DNA of 64,000 nucleotides. Origin: Haemophilus haemolyticus_L (GTDB lineage: Bacteria; Pseudomonadota; Gammaproteobacteria; Enterobacterales; Pasteurellaceae). The notes under the pieces were generated by a model. That model saw only the letters and a list, made by a program, of their open reading frames with translations, had not been told where the DNA came from and searched no databases. A program made the translations under genes and the position numbers. Positions within the stretch are counted from its first letter, which is position 1; each line of letters begins with the position of its first letter. Where the stretch lies: the NCBI RefSeq assembly GCF_003490595.1, contig NZ_QQGY01000001.1:186001-250000 (forward strand), read 5' to 3'. Shown here piece by piece: positions 44,722 to 53,758 of the stretch.

Positions 44722-45708
44722 TTACACGCGAGCAAGATATGTTTGCTCTGCATTTTCATCAAAGATTTCTTGTTCTTCAGTAAGCACGATGCCTTGTAAA
44801 TCTTCGGCTAATGTATGTGCTGCGCGGATCATCATTCGTAAATTAGCGAGATTATTACCTGGTGATGGCAGTTGCATAAAGAATACAATTCCCATCGTGC
44901 TAAAATCCACTAAGTTATAAGCATCGAATGTTCCTGGTTGCTCTAAATTTGCCACGCTAAAGAGAACTGGACTTGCCACACTTAAATCTAAGTGGCGGTG
45001 ATACATTTCATCCTCACCCAAGATAAAGCCTAAGTTTTCAAGTGCTTGTACTAATTTCGCACCATTGAATTGGTCACTAGATTTTGGAATAAGATAAAGT
45101 TGAATATAACCACTTGTTTGTTTAGGTTTAGCTGTCTTTTCTGATTTTGGTTCATTAAAAGATACGTTGTAGTCCACTTGACGTTCTTCGTGAGCTAATT
45201 CTGCAAGTTGCGCTCTTAATTCTGGTGATGACGAATTAATTCCATCGAAACTAGCATTTTGGCTTTGTTCTTCAATTTGTTCCAATGTCATATTCGCAAC
45301 GCTATTTGATGTAGGCATATCATATTGTGGTTGAGTCGGCTTTAACGGCTCAGAACGATGATTTCCCATATCATAAACAGGTTGAACATTTGGAATTGAA
45401 ATCTTAATGTCATCGACACTTTTTTCACTTTGTCTATAATCAACAGGTTCTTGAGCCACTGCAGCATTAGGCATGACTTGATGACGAATTGGTGCATTTG
45501 CTTGCACTGTAGTTGCACGAGACAAATTAGCATTTGTTGGTTGCGTATCTTCTTGCGTATGGGATCTTTGCACATGAGAAGTGCGGTCAAATTTATTGGC
45601 TTTATCAAAATATTTTGATTTCTCACGACGATTTGACCATAATCCGTGCACGATTAAGGCAACAAGTGCCAAAATGCCCACAATAATCAAAATTGTATTT
45701 AAATCCAT
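44722..45708 (-). CDS. zipA: Cell division protein ZipA
   Basis: 328 residues. N-terminal membrane anchor (MDLNTILIIVGILALVALIV), a long Pro/Gln/Asn-rich linker (about 35-180) and a C-terminal FtsZ-binding domain from about residue 190 (SGYIQLYLIPKSSDQFNG onwards). Tethers FtsZ to the membrane. The zipA-ligA neighbourhood is conserved in gammaproteobacteria, as is cysZ on the other side. Confidence 0.93.
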   Translation of the reverse strand: MDLNTILIIVGILALVALIVHGLWSNRREKSKYFDKANKFDRTSHVQRSHTQEDTQPTNANLSRATTVQANAPIRHQVMPNAAVAQEPVDYRQSEKSVDDIKISIPNVQPVYDMGNHRSEPLKPTQPQYDMPTSNSVANMTLEQIEEQSQNASFDGINSSSPELRAQLAELAHEERQVDYNVSFNEPKSEKTAKPKQTSGYIQLYLIPKSSDQFNGAKLVQALENLGFILGEDEMYHRHLDLSVASPVLFSVANLEQPGTFDAYNLVDFSTMGIVFFMQLPSPGNNLANLRMMIRAAHTLAEDLQGIVLTEEQEIFDENAEQTYLARV

Positions 45709-45860
45709 CTTTATTCCTTACGCGTGCTAGTCCTGCGAGAATACTATTAATGGCGCTAATCCTACCATATTTCAGTAGGTGAAAAAATACTTCAATGCGT
45801 GGAATTTTAAGGGAAAAGAGCGGTCTGTTTTAGGCGTATTTTTATTGAAAGGAAAGAAAA

Positions 45861-46679
45861 ATGTTGAATCCCAATGAATTAAAATCTGGCTTCCATTATT
45901 TTGTAATGGGCTGGCATTACATCACACAAAAAGGTTTGCGTCGGTTTGTTATTATTCCAATTTTGCTCAATACCGTTTTGCTTTGTGGTTTATTTTGGCT
46001 TTTTATTAGCCAAATCACGAGTGCGATTGATTGGGTAATGAATTTTATTCCAGACTGGCTTAGTTTTCTCAGTGTAATTTTACTGACACTTTCGATTTTA
46101 ACGATTTTATTGCTATTTTATTTTACCTTCACCACACTTTCTGGCTTTATTGCCGCACCTTTTAATGGCTTGCTAGCGGAAAAAGTAGAAAAAATGCTGA
46201 CAGGTGAAAATATTAATGATGATAGTCTTGTGGATGTAATGAAAGATGTGCCTCGTATGCTTGCTCGAGAGTGGCAAAAATTACGTTACAGCCTGCCTAA
46301 AATTATCGCCTTGTTTTTACTAAGTTTTATTCCTTTGGTTGGGCAAACCATCGTGCCTGTACTTACTTTCTTGTTCACTTGTTGGATGATGGCAATTCAA
46401 TATTGTGATTATCCTTTTGATAATCATAAAGTCTCTTTTGATATCATGAAAAATGTGCTTGGCAATCAACGAACTCAAAGTTTAACTTTTGGTGGATTAG
46501 TAACTTGTTGCACATTTGTGCCTGTGATTAATTTATTAATTATGCCTGTTGCAGTATGTGGTGCGACCGTAATGTGGGTGGAAAATTATCGTAATGGCTT
46601 ACGTTTTAATATGAATAACCATTCTTCATCTCAAACGGGGCTTGAAGTTCGTTCACAAAATACAGGGATTGTTAAATAG
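45861..46679 (+). CDS. cysZ: Sulfate transporter CysZ
   Basis: 272 residues with four long hydrophobic segments; N-terminus LKSGFHYFVMGWHYITQKGL is the CysZ signature, and LVTCCTFVPVINLLIMPVAV lies near the C-terminus. CysZ is a high-affinity proton-independent sulfate importer. Divergent from zipA; cysK follows 100 bases on. Confidence 0.93.
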   Translation: MLNPNELKSGFHYFVMGWHYITQKGLRRFVIIPILLNTVLLCGLFWLFISQITSAIDWVMNFIPDWLSFLSVILLTLSILTILLLFYFTFTTLSGFIAAPFNGLLAEKVEKMLTGENINDDSLVDVMKDVPRMLAREWQKLRYSLPKIIALFLLSFIPLVGQTIVPVLTFLFTCWMMAIQYCDYPFDNHKVSFDIMKNVLGNQRTQSLTFGGLVTCCTFVPVINLLIMPVAVCGATVMWVENYRNGLRFNMNNHSSSQTGLEVRSQNTGIVK

Positions 46680-46778
46680 CTTGCGGTTATAAAATAGATC
46701 AAATAACTATTTTTTTAATCAAAAGTGCGGTGCTATAAATAAACCAACATTAACGAAGTCCAACGAAAGGGAAATATT

Positions 46779-47729
46779 ATGACAATTTATGCAGACAATT
46801 CTTATTCTATCGGAAATACGCCACTTGTGCGTTTAAAACATTTTGGTCATAACGGCAATGTGGTCGTGAAAATTGAAGGTCGTAACCCAAGCTACAGCGT
46901 AAAATGCCGCATTGGGGCGAATATGGTGTGGCAAGCAGAAAAAGATGGCACGCTCACAAAAGGGAAAGAAATTGTAGATGCAACGAGTGGTAATACCGGT
47001 ATTGCTTTGGCCTATGTCGCAGCCGCTAGAGGTTATAAAATCACGCTCACTATGCCAGAAATAATGAGTCTAGAAAGAAAACGTTTATTGCGCGGATTGG
47101 GTGTTAATTTAGTGCTTACCGAAGGCGCAAAAGGAATGAAAGGCGCGATTGCGAAAGCAGAAGAAATTGTTGCTTCTGATCCAAACCGCTATGTCATGCT
47201 CAAACAATTTGAAAATCCAGCTAACCCACAAATTCATCGAGAAACAACAGGCCCTGAAATTTGGAAAGATACGGATGGTAAAGTCGATGTTGTGGTTGCA
47301 GGTGTAGGAACAGGCGGAACGATTACGGGTATTTCTCGCGCGATTAAATTAGATTTTGGTAAACAAATCACTTCTGTTGCCGTTGAACCAGTGGAGTCTC
47401 CTGTCATTACTCAAACTTTAGCGGGCGAAGAAGCAAAACCAGGCCCACACAAAATTCAAGGAATCGGTGCAGGTTTTATTCCAAAAAATTTAGATTTATC
47501 TATTATTGATCGCGTAGAAACTGTTGATAGTGATACTGCACTTGCCACAGCTCGTCGCTTAATGGCGGAAGAAGGTATTCTTGCAGGTATTTCATCTGGT
47601 GCAGCTGTCGCGGCTGCAGATCGCCTAGCTAAATTACCAGAATTTGCTGATAAACTCATTGTTGTTATTTTGCCTTCAGCTTCAGAGCGCTATTTAAGCA
47701 CTGCTCTGTTTGAAGGGGTTGAGGGATAA
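46779..47729 (+). CDS. cysK: Cysteine synthase A
   Basis: 316 residues of the PLP fold-type II family. PLP lysine in NPSYSVKCRIGANM (about residue 42), phosphate-binding loop VVAGVGTGGTITGI and asparagine loop ATSGNTGIALAYV. Makes cysteine from O-acetylserine and sulfide; works with CysZ next door. AAAGGGAAATATT before the ATG. Confidence 0.97.
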   Translation: MTIYADNSYSIGNTPLVRLKHFGHNGNVVVKIEGRNPSYSVKCRIGANMVWQAEKDGTLTKGKEIVDATSGNTGIALAYVAAARGYKITLTMPEIMSLERKRLLRGLGVNLVLTEGAKGMKGAIAKAEEIVASDPNRYVMLKQFENPANPQIHRETTGPEIWKDTDGKVDVVVAGVGTGGTITGISRAIKLDFGKQITSVAVEPVESPVITQTLAGEEAKPGPHKIQGIGAGFIPKNLDLSIIDRVETVDSDTALATARRLMAEEGILAGISSGAAVAAADRLAKLPEFADKLIVVILPSASERYLSTALFEGVEG

Positions 47730-47741
47730 ATAAAAAAGAAT

Positions 47742-47770
47742 AAAGTGCGGTGAATTTTCACCGCACTTTT
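47742..47770. terminator. USS-pair terminator after cysK
   Basis: AAAGTGCGGTGAA and TTCACCGCACTTTT form a long perfect stem; both arms are uptake signals and a T run follows. Confidence 0.85.
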
Positions 47771-47870
47771 ACCTAGACCAAAGGAGTTCAATCTGAATGA
47801 CATCAGATTGGTGAGAATTATAGAGAACTAGATTGCAAGGTTGATTCGCAAATTACATTAAGAAATAAAT

Positions 47871-48527
47871 TTATTTTACAACAGGATAAAAAGGTTTTCC
47901 CCAACTTGGCTCAGAATCATTACGCAACATAATTTTTACCATTGCAGGTACGAATAATGATAGTAATGCACAGGCTTCCTCTAGCTGTTTGCGGTTGGTA
48001 CTACTTTCATAAGTAGCTCCGCCATGTATAAGCTGATTTCTCAATGTGTATAAATGCCCAAATACCACTTTCAATACTTCTGCTGTTTTCTGTTCTTCAA
48101 AAGCAAAATGGGCTTTTTTCTTCGCTGCAGAAAACATTGCTTTCCATTCTTTCCCTGCTAATAGACCATTATGAGCATCCCAAAATGGTTGGAATGTATA
48201 AGGCGTATCTAGTAGCGCTTTCACTGTACCAGGAAATTCATCCCAAATAATTCCATAAAGTAGATGTTCAGAATCCAATTCACAAAGGCGAATAATAAAT
48301 TGATGAAATACCTTACGTTCAATTTCTTCTTTACTTAACTCATCAGCATAAGCTGCATTGAAGGCAATCCAAAGTGCGATAAATTTGAAGTCTAAGTTAT
48401 CCTCTTCATTGGCTTTTTTTAACCAGCTTAATGTGCGATGCATTTTTAGGCGAAAGTTATCGTTAAAGGTATCACGATTTTCTTTGTAGTAATCGTTTAA
48501 ATTTTCTAATTGTTCTGCAAGTAACAT
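47871..48527 (-). CDS. HEPN-like protein of unknown role
   Basis: 218 residues from the ATG at 48527 (a TTG seven codons earlier is the only alternative). Mostly helical, ending with FGHLYTLRNQLIHGGATYES: the RNxxxH-type element (RNQLIHG) is the hallmark of HEPN ribonuclease-like domains, here in the Apea-like HEPN arrangement. HEPN proteins frequently act as RNases in defence or toxin systems, but many are non-catalytic binding domains. It borders an accessory module on the minus strand and is separated from the YkgJ-like gene by a terminator, so co-function is only a possibility. Confidence 0.6.
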   Translation of the reverse strand: MLLAEQLENLNDYYKENRDTFNDNFRLKMHRTLSWLKKANEEDNLDFKFIALWIAFNAAYADELSKEEIERKVFHQFIIRLCELDSEHLLYGIIWDEFPGTVKALLDTPYTFQPFWDAHNGLLAGKEWKAMFSAAKKKAHFAFEEQKTAEVLKVVFGHLYTLRNQLIHGGATYESSTNRKQLEEACALLSLFVPAMVKIMLRNDSEPSWGKPFYPVVK

Positions 48528-48595
48528 AATAGGCTCGAATATAATCAATATTGAGCCATTATGGTATAGATTTGTATTATTGTAAATTTCAGAAG

Positions 48596-48619
48596 AAAAC
48601 GACCTATTAGGTCGGTTTT
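48596..48619 (-). terminator. Terminator after the minus-strand module (before the HEPN gene)
   Basis: AAAACGACC / GGTCGGTTTT, with a one-base bulge and a 5-base loop, sits just past the stop of the YkgJ-like gene; read on the minus strand it is followed by TTTTCTTC. Confidence 0.55.
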
Positions 48620-48627
48620 ATAGTGTT

Positions 48628-48897
48628 TTATAATTTCTGACAAATTTCTAAATTAAGTTTAACAAATTCATCCCATTCATAAATTTCTTTTAAATAGGTT
48701 TGATAATACTGCTCAACCTGACAAACAAGTGGTCTATTTTCATAGATTAAACATAATTTAGTACATTCATCAAAATGGCGACAAGTACCATCGCCACGAT
48801 CTAAAAAAGCAGTTTCTTCACTTTTACCTACGTTTTGACAACATTTCCCACAAGCGGTACAAGGAAAGGATTTAGTAATAGTCGTCATCATCACCAT
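48628..48897 (-). CDS. YkgJ-family cysteine cluster (Fe/Zn-chelating domain) protein
   Basis: 89 residues, with three close start codons (48897, 48891, 48888). FPCTACGKCCQNVGKS gives the CxxCxxCC signature, completed by CRHFDECTKLCLIYENRPLVC. YkgJ/UPF0153 proteins bind iron or zinc and include enzymes of uncertain role. The start overlaps the 3' end of the ~497-residue gene by 26 bases, so it is translationally coupled to the module. Confidence 0.75.
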   Translation of the reverse strand: MVMMTTITKSFPCTACGKCCQNVGKSEETAFLDRGDGTCRHFDECTKLCLIYENRPLVCQVEQYYQTYLKEIYEWDEFVKLNLEICQKL

Positions 48898-50365
48898 CTA
48901 ATGCTGCAAACTCTTCAAAAGATAACCCACTGCCTTTAATGTTATACATCTCTCCAATTTTTCTAACTGATTCTGCAACTTTAAGGTAATCATTGCTTTT
49001 AGATGCCATTTCTATTGAGTTCATCAACGAGTCTAATTCTTTTCTTCGTTCAAGAAAGAACTTAGTCATTTTTCTATTATGCTCAATTAAGAATGTATCA
49101 ACTATATTTCTGACATCATTAACATACAAATCAAATTCTTTTGCTCGTAGTTTATAACGTTGAATTTCTATATCATTTCGCAAAATAGAACATAAATGTA
49201 TTAGCCCTAAATAAGAAAAACGCATCCATGCCACAAAATTCATTCGACTAAAAAACTCAACCCAATTTGCTGCAAATCCACTACGAATAAAAGCATCACC
49301 GGCATCAACCAAACATAATGTTCCTTGTCCCACTAATAGCATTTTACGTAAACGGGCATTTTTATCGAAATTTAAGAATTGTAAACAATCTTTCCATTCT
49401 CGATTATATTGATAACGATGGCGAAGAATACAGAAAATACGGATAAATAACTCAACTAATAAGACAGGAATACTTTGTACTGCACCAAACCGTAAGTCAT
49501 AACCTCTTTCAAATACCTTAACGGCAATATCTGCAAAGTGCTTTTTCTCACCATTATAATCAAAGCTACCTACATTTAATGTTTGTAATAATTCATAAAA
49601 TGGAATAGGAATACCACTGCCACGCCCACTTGCTCCCGAAGAGCCAGCAATATCAGACATTAAATGCCCAATCCAGTTGGTAAATCCACAGAACAATTTA
49701 CTTACAAAGTTTGAACCTTGTAACTGACTTTCTGCAGTAACGGTAATTAACTGACCATTATCAATAAAAGTTGCCGTTCCTCTGAATTGATCTAATAAAG
49801 AGAAAATCAATCCTAATGGACTAGGCGAATGGGCTAATGATTTTAAATGATGGTTACTTGCTGACATCGACATAAAATCATTTACTAAACTTCCATGCTG
49901 ATGATCATAATTAACTTTGAAATTTCTTTCCAAAAATCCAATCGCACTTTTAGTCGGATCAGAGTTACCTTTTGGACCATTCCAACCATTTAATTTTGCA
50001 AATCTTTCTACTAATGAATTAGTCGCATTATCCGACATTTTCAGCCATTTAGAATCAGTTGGTGAGCCTACACAAAAAGAATCAATAAGCCCAGCAATCA
50101 CGCCCGCCGATGTTGCAAAGATATAATCCCATTTATCACACTCGTTATTAATTTTTAGATCTGCTTCAATTTGAGCTAAACGCTGATTAAGCTCTTTCTC
50201 TCTTTGGGAAATTTTATCTAAGGTAACGTTGTGAGCTAACAATATCTCATTAAATGAAGAGTATTGTTCTTTTTTGATAATATCTTCTAATCGACTTAAA
50301 TCTTTATTTTCATCTTTAAGTAAATTAGCTAATGGAATTTTGTTAAATTGTGATAAATTAGTCAT
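48872..50365 (-). CDS. Large uncharacterised protein of a WYL-regulated module
   Basis: 497 residues from the ATG at 50365 (TTGGAGTAAAA RBS; a GTG six codons earlier lies in a hairpin and is rejected). A helical N-terminus (about 1-85, coiled-coil likely at REKELNQRLAQIEADL) leads to DYIFATSAGVIAGLIDSFCV, a conserved-looking hydrophobic Asp-containing segment, then KWLKMSDNATNSLVERFAKL and further amphipathic helices with SDIAGSSGASGRGSG in the middle (about residue 240); several membrane-compatible stretches follow and the end is acidic. I recall similar DYxxAxxxGVxxGLIDxF proteins as hypothetical in many bacteria. No catalytic motif identified. Confidence 0.65.
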   Translation of the reverse strand: MTNLSQFNKIPLANLLKDENKDLSRLEDIIKKEQYSSFNEILLAHNVTLDKISQREKELNQRLAQIEADLKINNECDKWDYIFATSAGVIAGLIDSFCVGSPTDSKWLKMSDNATNSLVERFAKLNGWNGPKGNSDPTKSAIGFLERNFKVNYDHQHGSLVNDFMSMSASNHHLKSLAHSPSPLGLIFSLLDQFRGTATFIDNGQLITVTAESQLQGSNFVSKLFCGFTNWIGHLMSDIAGSSGASGRGSGIPIPFYELLQTLNVGSFDYNGEKKHFADIAVKVFERGYDLRFGAVQSIPVLLVELFIRIFCILRHRYQYNREWKDCLQFLNFDKNARLRKMLLVGQGTLCLVDAGDAFIRSGFAANWVEFFSRMNFVAWMRFSYLGLIHLCSILRNDIEIQRYKLRAKEFDLYVNDVRNIVDTFLIEHNRKMTKFFLERRKELDSLMNSIEMASKSNDYLKVAESVRKIGEMYNIKGSGLSFEEFAALDGDDDDYY

Positions 50366-50376
50366 TTTTACTCCAA

Positions 50377-50406
50377 TAGGCACAATAGGTATATCTATTG
50401 TGCCTA
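50377..50406. promoter_or_regulatory. Perfect 12-bp intergenic hairpin inside the module
   Basis: TAGGCACAATAG and CTATTGTGCCTA pair perfectly over a 6-base loop. It fills the gap between the two large genes and ends just before the RBS of the second. There is no T run, so it is more likely an RNA-processing, stability or translation-control element than a terminator. Confidence 0.6.
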
Positions 50407-50415
50407 ATAAATATA

Positions 50416-51510
50416 CTAAGATACTGCTATATATTGCATATTTCTAGCTTGACTAAGAGCCTTGCGTTTTGATGTTGGTAATACATCATCACCAGAGTCG
50501 TTCATCGTTGGTTCATAAACGAAACCATTTAGCACATAGCGACATTCATAGTTAGCATAAACAATTTCTCTATCATCATTAGATAAATCTTTGAAGCGAA
50601 CATCATGGGAAGCAATATGCTGTAATGCAACTAATAATTTATCTGCCCAGATTTCATCTACTTTTTTGAAAGTAGAATTACATTCTCTGGTATATTTAGC
50701 AATCGCATTTAATTTACTTACGACAACTTTTAATTTTTCCGCAGCTGCTTCTACTTTCTTCCAGTTTTCATAGGCTTCTTCTTTTTTCTCTGCGGCTTTA
50801 GAAGCAAAGATTGAACCACCAATCGCAAGTAAAGGGCCAGCGACTAAACCTCCCATTACTGCCATTCCGCCAGCCATACCCAAGCCTCCAGAAGCTAAAG
50901 AACCACCACCAAGCCACGCTAATGTAGCATTAGTTGCAGCCGCACCAGATAAGCCACTAATTGCAGTACCTGTAGATGCTGTTGCTAATGCTCCCACTCC
51001 TAAATATGCACCACCACTCGCGGCTAAACCAGCTAAAGAACCTGTTACAGCAGACGTTAAAGCATTTGTCATTTTCTCCATGTCAACACGTTCAGCTTTA
51101 ATTTTCTTTTCAGCATCTTTAACGCTCATATTTTGATCTATAAGATGAAGTTTTTTAAGAATTTGGATTTCTTCTTCCTTAGTAATCACAATACGTCCTA
51201 ATTTTTCAGCTGTATTTCGACCAATAGCTAATTGAGAACCTTTGCGTTCACCACCAGGATAACAAATTAAAGAATCAAACAAATTGATATGTTCAATTCC
51301 TAATTTTTTAGTTTTCCCATAGTTTTCTAAGCTAGATTGGGTATCTGATTTTTGATTTTCTAGCTTATCATTAGCCTCTTCAGCCTCTTGCTTAGCCCAA
51401 CGCTGATAACGCTCTGCATCATCTAAATCATTCTTCGCATCTACGCCTTTTTTAACGCCAAATGCCCCTGCTGCAATAGCAGCTCCCGCAATAATAAATG
51501 GTAAAGCCAT
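50416..51510 (-). CDS. Glycine-zipper / coiled-coil protein of the WYL-regulated module
   Basis: 364 residues, ATG preceded by GGAGAAAATT. An N-terminal hydrophobic ALPFIIAGAAIAAGAFGVKK segment leads into a charged coiled coil (about 25-65). In the middle a Gly/Ala-rich hydrophobic region (about 150-235: SLAGLAASGGAYLGVG, GGLGMAGGMAVMGGLVAG) looks like glycine-zipper membrane helices; after it another coiled coil (AAEKKEEAYENWKKVEAAAE). The architecture resembles membrane-active or pore-type proteins, but there is no known domain I can name. First gene of the module, 36 bases after the WYL gene stop. Confidence 0.65.
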   Translation of the reverse strand: MALPFIIAGAAIAAGAFGVKKGVDAKNDLDDAERYQRWAKQEAEEANDKLENQKSDTQSSLENYGKTKKLGIEHINLFDSLICYPGGERKGSQLAIGRNTAEKLGRIVITKEEEIQILKKLHLIDQNMSVKDAEKKIKAERVDMEKMTNALTSAVTGSLAGLAASGGAYLGVGALATASTGTAISGLSGAAATNATLAWLGGGSLASGGLGMAGGMAVMGGLVAGPLLAIGGSIFASKAAEKKEEAYENWKKVEAAAEKLKVVVSKLNAIAKYTRECNSTFKKVDEIWADKLLVALQHIASHDVRFKDLSNDDREIVYANYECRYVLNGFVYEPTMNDSGDDVLPTSKRKALSQARNMQYIAVS

Positions 51511-51546
51511 AATTTTCTCCTATATAGGTTAGTGTTAATAAAATCA

Positions 51547-52440
51547 TTAATTAATTTTAGATAGGTATAATTTTAATTTCTCATTCATCCTTTCTTGCAA
51601 ATCATTCGGGCTGACGATAGTTAAAAATGGAATCCAATATTGCACCAATGGAATAATTTCTAACTCGTGAATATTTTTGCAAGAGAGCAGAAGCTCGCCA
51701 TTTTCTAATTTTCGGATAGTTTCTTGGTTCGGTAGCAAATTACGTCGAGTGAAATAATGGGCAACGGAAGCATCTACTTTGATTACAACTTCACTAATTT
51801 GATTGCCGTGTGAAATGCTGTCACTTTTTTGAATTTCTGAGAGAAATTGTTCATCAGGTTTGAATGTTTTATCTGTTATTTTTAAAAAATAGATTTGAGT
51901 GAAACAAAAGGTTTTTTGTTTTCCATTTTCAAGGCCAATGAGATACCAAACCCCATTTTTATTTAACAATACATAGGGCTCAATTTCACGATTTGAGGCA
52001 TTTTGAGTGCCTAGTTTTTGATAGGTAAATTGCACCACGCAATGTTTTTCAATAGCATTTTGAAGTAGTTTAAATTCTTGTTGGCGATGCTGAATTGCTT
52101 CGTAATGTAATCCCTTAACAGCAATACTTTCATTTAAACTATGTTGAAAAAATTCACGATCTATTTTAGGGAAAAGATCTTGCACACTAGCGAAATGGGC
52201 AAATCGTTCAATATCTTCCTTAGTGAACACACCGAGTTGGGCGCGGTTTAAACGATAAAAGCGCGGTCCATTTTGTTCCCAATTTAAGAAAACAAGACGT
52301 TCATTTAGATCTTTTTGTAAGGTGCGAATGCCGATAGAAAAGCGTTCTGCTAGTTCATTAATATCAATTTGCCCTGTGGTATTCAATTCCACCAAAATAG
52401 AAGCTAAACGTTCCGCTAGTTTTTCGTGTTTGTTCGACAT
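51547..52440 (-). CDS. WYL-domain transcriptional regulator
   Basis: 297 residues from the ATG at 52440; the longer frame to 52749 overlaps the divergent XRE gene and is rejected. N-terminal winged HTH (NTTGQIDINELAERFSIGIR followed by TLQKDLNERL), then a WYL domain of about residues 130-230 with FTYQKLGTQNASNREIEPYV, NKNGVWYLIGL, and a WCX-type C-terminus. WYL regulators such as BrxR and CapW repress defence systems and sense nucleic acid signals. Position upstream of two uncharacterised genes suggests control of the module. Confidence 0.8.
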   Translation of the reverse strand: MSNKHEKLAERLASILVELNTTGQIDINELAERFSIGIRTLQKDLNERLVFLNWEQNGPRFYRLNRAQLGVFTKEDIERFAHFASVQDLFPKIDREFFQHSLNESIAVKGLHYEAIQHRQQEFKLLQNAIEKHCVVQFTYQKLGTQNASNREIEPYVLLNKNGVWYLIGLENGKQKTFCFTQIYFLKITDKTFKPDEQFLSEIQKSDSISHGNQISEVVIKVDASVAHYFTRRNLLPNQETIRKLENGELLLSCKNIHELEIIPLVQYWIPFLTIVSPNDLQERMNEKLKLYLSKIN

Positions 52441-52594
52441 AGTTATTCTCTTGATTTCAATATATGTGCGTATTTTATGTAAAGTATTTGCACGGTTGAT
52501 TCGGGCGAGAAAAATATTTTGTATAAAATCTCGCTTATTGTAAGAATTTAACTCTTTATTGCAAGATTTTAATTCTCTTTTTATTGGGTGGTGA

Positions 52595-52975
52595 ATGTCT
52601 ATACTCGTTCCATTCAAAAAATGGAATAAAGAAAATGGCGTGAAAGATAAAGTTGAGATAAATAAACAAGTGGGAGCTTCTATTGCAAAATATCGGAAAG
52701 CCTCAGGTTTATCACAGGCAAAAGTGGCAGAAATTTTGGGATTAAGCAATGATGCTATTTCTAGAATGGAGCGCGGTAAGATTGGATTAAATGTAGAGCG
52801 TTTATGTGAATTTGCAACACTGTTTCAATGCCGTGTGTCCGATTTGATCACAGATAGTAGTTTGCAACCATCGGATCAAATTTATCAACTTGATCGATTA
52901 TTAAATCAATTAGATGATATGGAAAGAAGAAAATTAATTTTATTGATTGAACAAATGATCGAATGGAAAAATTAG
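52595..52975 (+). CDS. XRE-family helix-turn-helix regulator
   Basis: 126 residues. HTH_XRE at about residues 25-85: GASIAKYRKASGLSQAKVAE, ILGLSNDAISRMERGKIGLN. The rest is short and ends LLIEQMIEWKN, a helical tail. It is divergent from the WYL regulator with a 154-base intergenic region (52441-52594) probably holding operators for both. ATG at 52595 has a weak RBS; a GTG at 52640 is an alternative start. Confidence 0.8.
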   Translation: MSILVPFKKWNKENGVKDKVEINKQVGASIAKYRKASGLSQAKVAEILGLSNDAISRMERGKIGLNVERLCEFATLFQCRVSDLITDSSLQPSDQIYQLDRLLNQLDDMERRKLILLIEQMIEWKN

Positions 52976-53076
52976 CTACAGAAAATTAGGTTTGATTATC
53001 CTGTTGATAACATTCTAACTTTTGCGGCTAGTCGTTTTCACCGCACTTTTCTATATTGAGTACAGGGAAAGAAGAA

Positions 53077-53098
53077 AAGCCTAGCGTTTGCTAGGCTT
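53077..53098 (-). terminator. Terminator of sodA
   Basis: AAGCCTAGC and GCTAGGCTT, 9-bp perfect stem with a 4-base loop, followed on the minus strand by a pyrimidine run TTCTTC. Confidence 0.75.
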
Positions 53099-53110
53099 CT
53101 TCAATATTGA

Positions 53111-53758
53111 TTATTTTGCGCAGTTGCAGTGTGCTGTTTTTTGTTCAAAACGTTCTGCGACGAAATCCCAGTTTACCACGTTCCAGAATTCTTTAATGTA
53201 GTCTGGACGGCGGTTTTGGAATTTTAAGTAGTAAGCGTGTTCCCAAACGTCTAAACCTAAAAGTGGGAAACCTTCACAACCTGCTACTTCTTTACCCATT
53301 AATGGGTTATCTTGGTTTGCTGTTGATACCACGGCTAATTTACCTTCAGTAGTTAATACTAACCATGCCCAACCTGAACCGAAACGAGTTGCAGCTGCTT
53401 TTTCAAATTCTGCTTTAAATGCATCTACAGAACCGAAATCACGTTCGATAGCATCTTTTAATGCACCCTGTAAGGTGGTGCCTTTTTTCAAACCTTTCCA
53501 GAATAAGCTGTGGTTTGCATGACCGCCTGCGTTATTGCGTAATATGCCACGTTTTTCTGCAGGAATTTTGTCAAGGTTAGAAACTAATTGACCTGGGCAC
53601 ATTTCCACTAATTCAGCCGGTAAACCTTCTAATGCAGCATTTGCATTATTTACATAAGCTTGGTGGTGTTTGCTGTGGTGGATTTCCATTGTTTGCGCAT
53701 CGAAATGTGGTTCTAATGCATCATAGGCGTAGCCTAATTCAGGTAGAGTGTAAGCCAT
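53111..53758 (-). CDS. sodA: Manganese superoxide dismutase
   Basis: 215 residues of the Fe/Mn-SOD family. Metal ligands: His27 in EIHHSKHHQAY, His in NHSLFWKGLK (about 83), Asp in LLGLDVWEHAYYLK (about 170) and its His. Reactive superoxide is dismuted in the cytoplasm. A near-consensus FNR site overlaps the promoter upstream, in keeping with the anaerobic repression of sodA known in E. coli. A polar C-terminal tail with HCNCAK adds two cysteines, unusual for SodA. Confidence 0.95.
   Translation of the reverse strand: MAYTLPELGYAYDALEPHFDAQTMEIHHSKHHQAYVNNANAALEGLPAELVEMCPGQLVSNLDKIPAEKRGILRNNAGGHANHSLFWKGLKKGTTLQGALKDAIERDFGSVDAFKAEFEKAAATRFGSGWAWLVLTTEGKLAVVSTANQDNPLMGKEVAGCEGFPLLGLDVWEHAYYLKFQNRRPDYIKEFWNVVNWDFVAERFEQKTAHCNCAK

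Noticed and set aside
48044..48250. Plus-strand frame inside the HEPN-like gene
   Set aside because: Shadow frame with no RBS or domain; the minus-strand gene has the RNQLIHG motif.
50377..50406. Rho-independent terminator between the two module genes
   Set aside because: The stem is perfect but no T run follows on the minus strand, and the downstream gene has its RBS directly after it.
52441..52749. Long N-terminal extension of the WYL regulator
   Set aside because: It overlaps the divergent XRE gene and precedes the clear HTH start at 52440.
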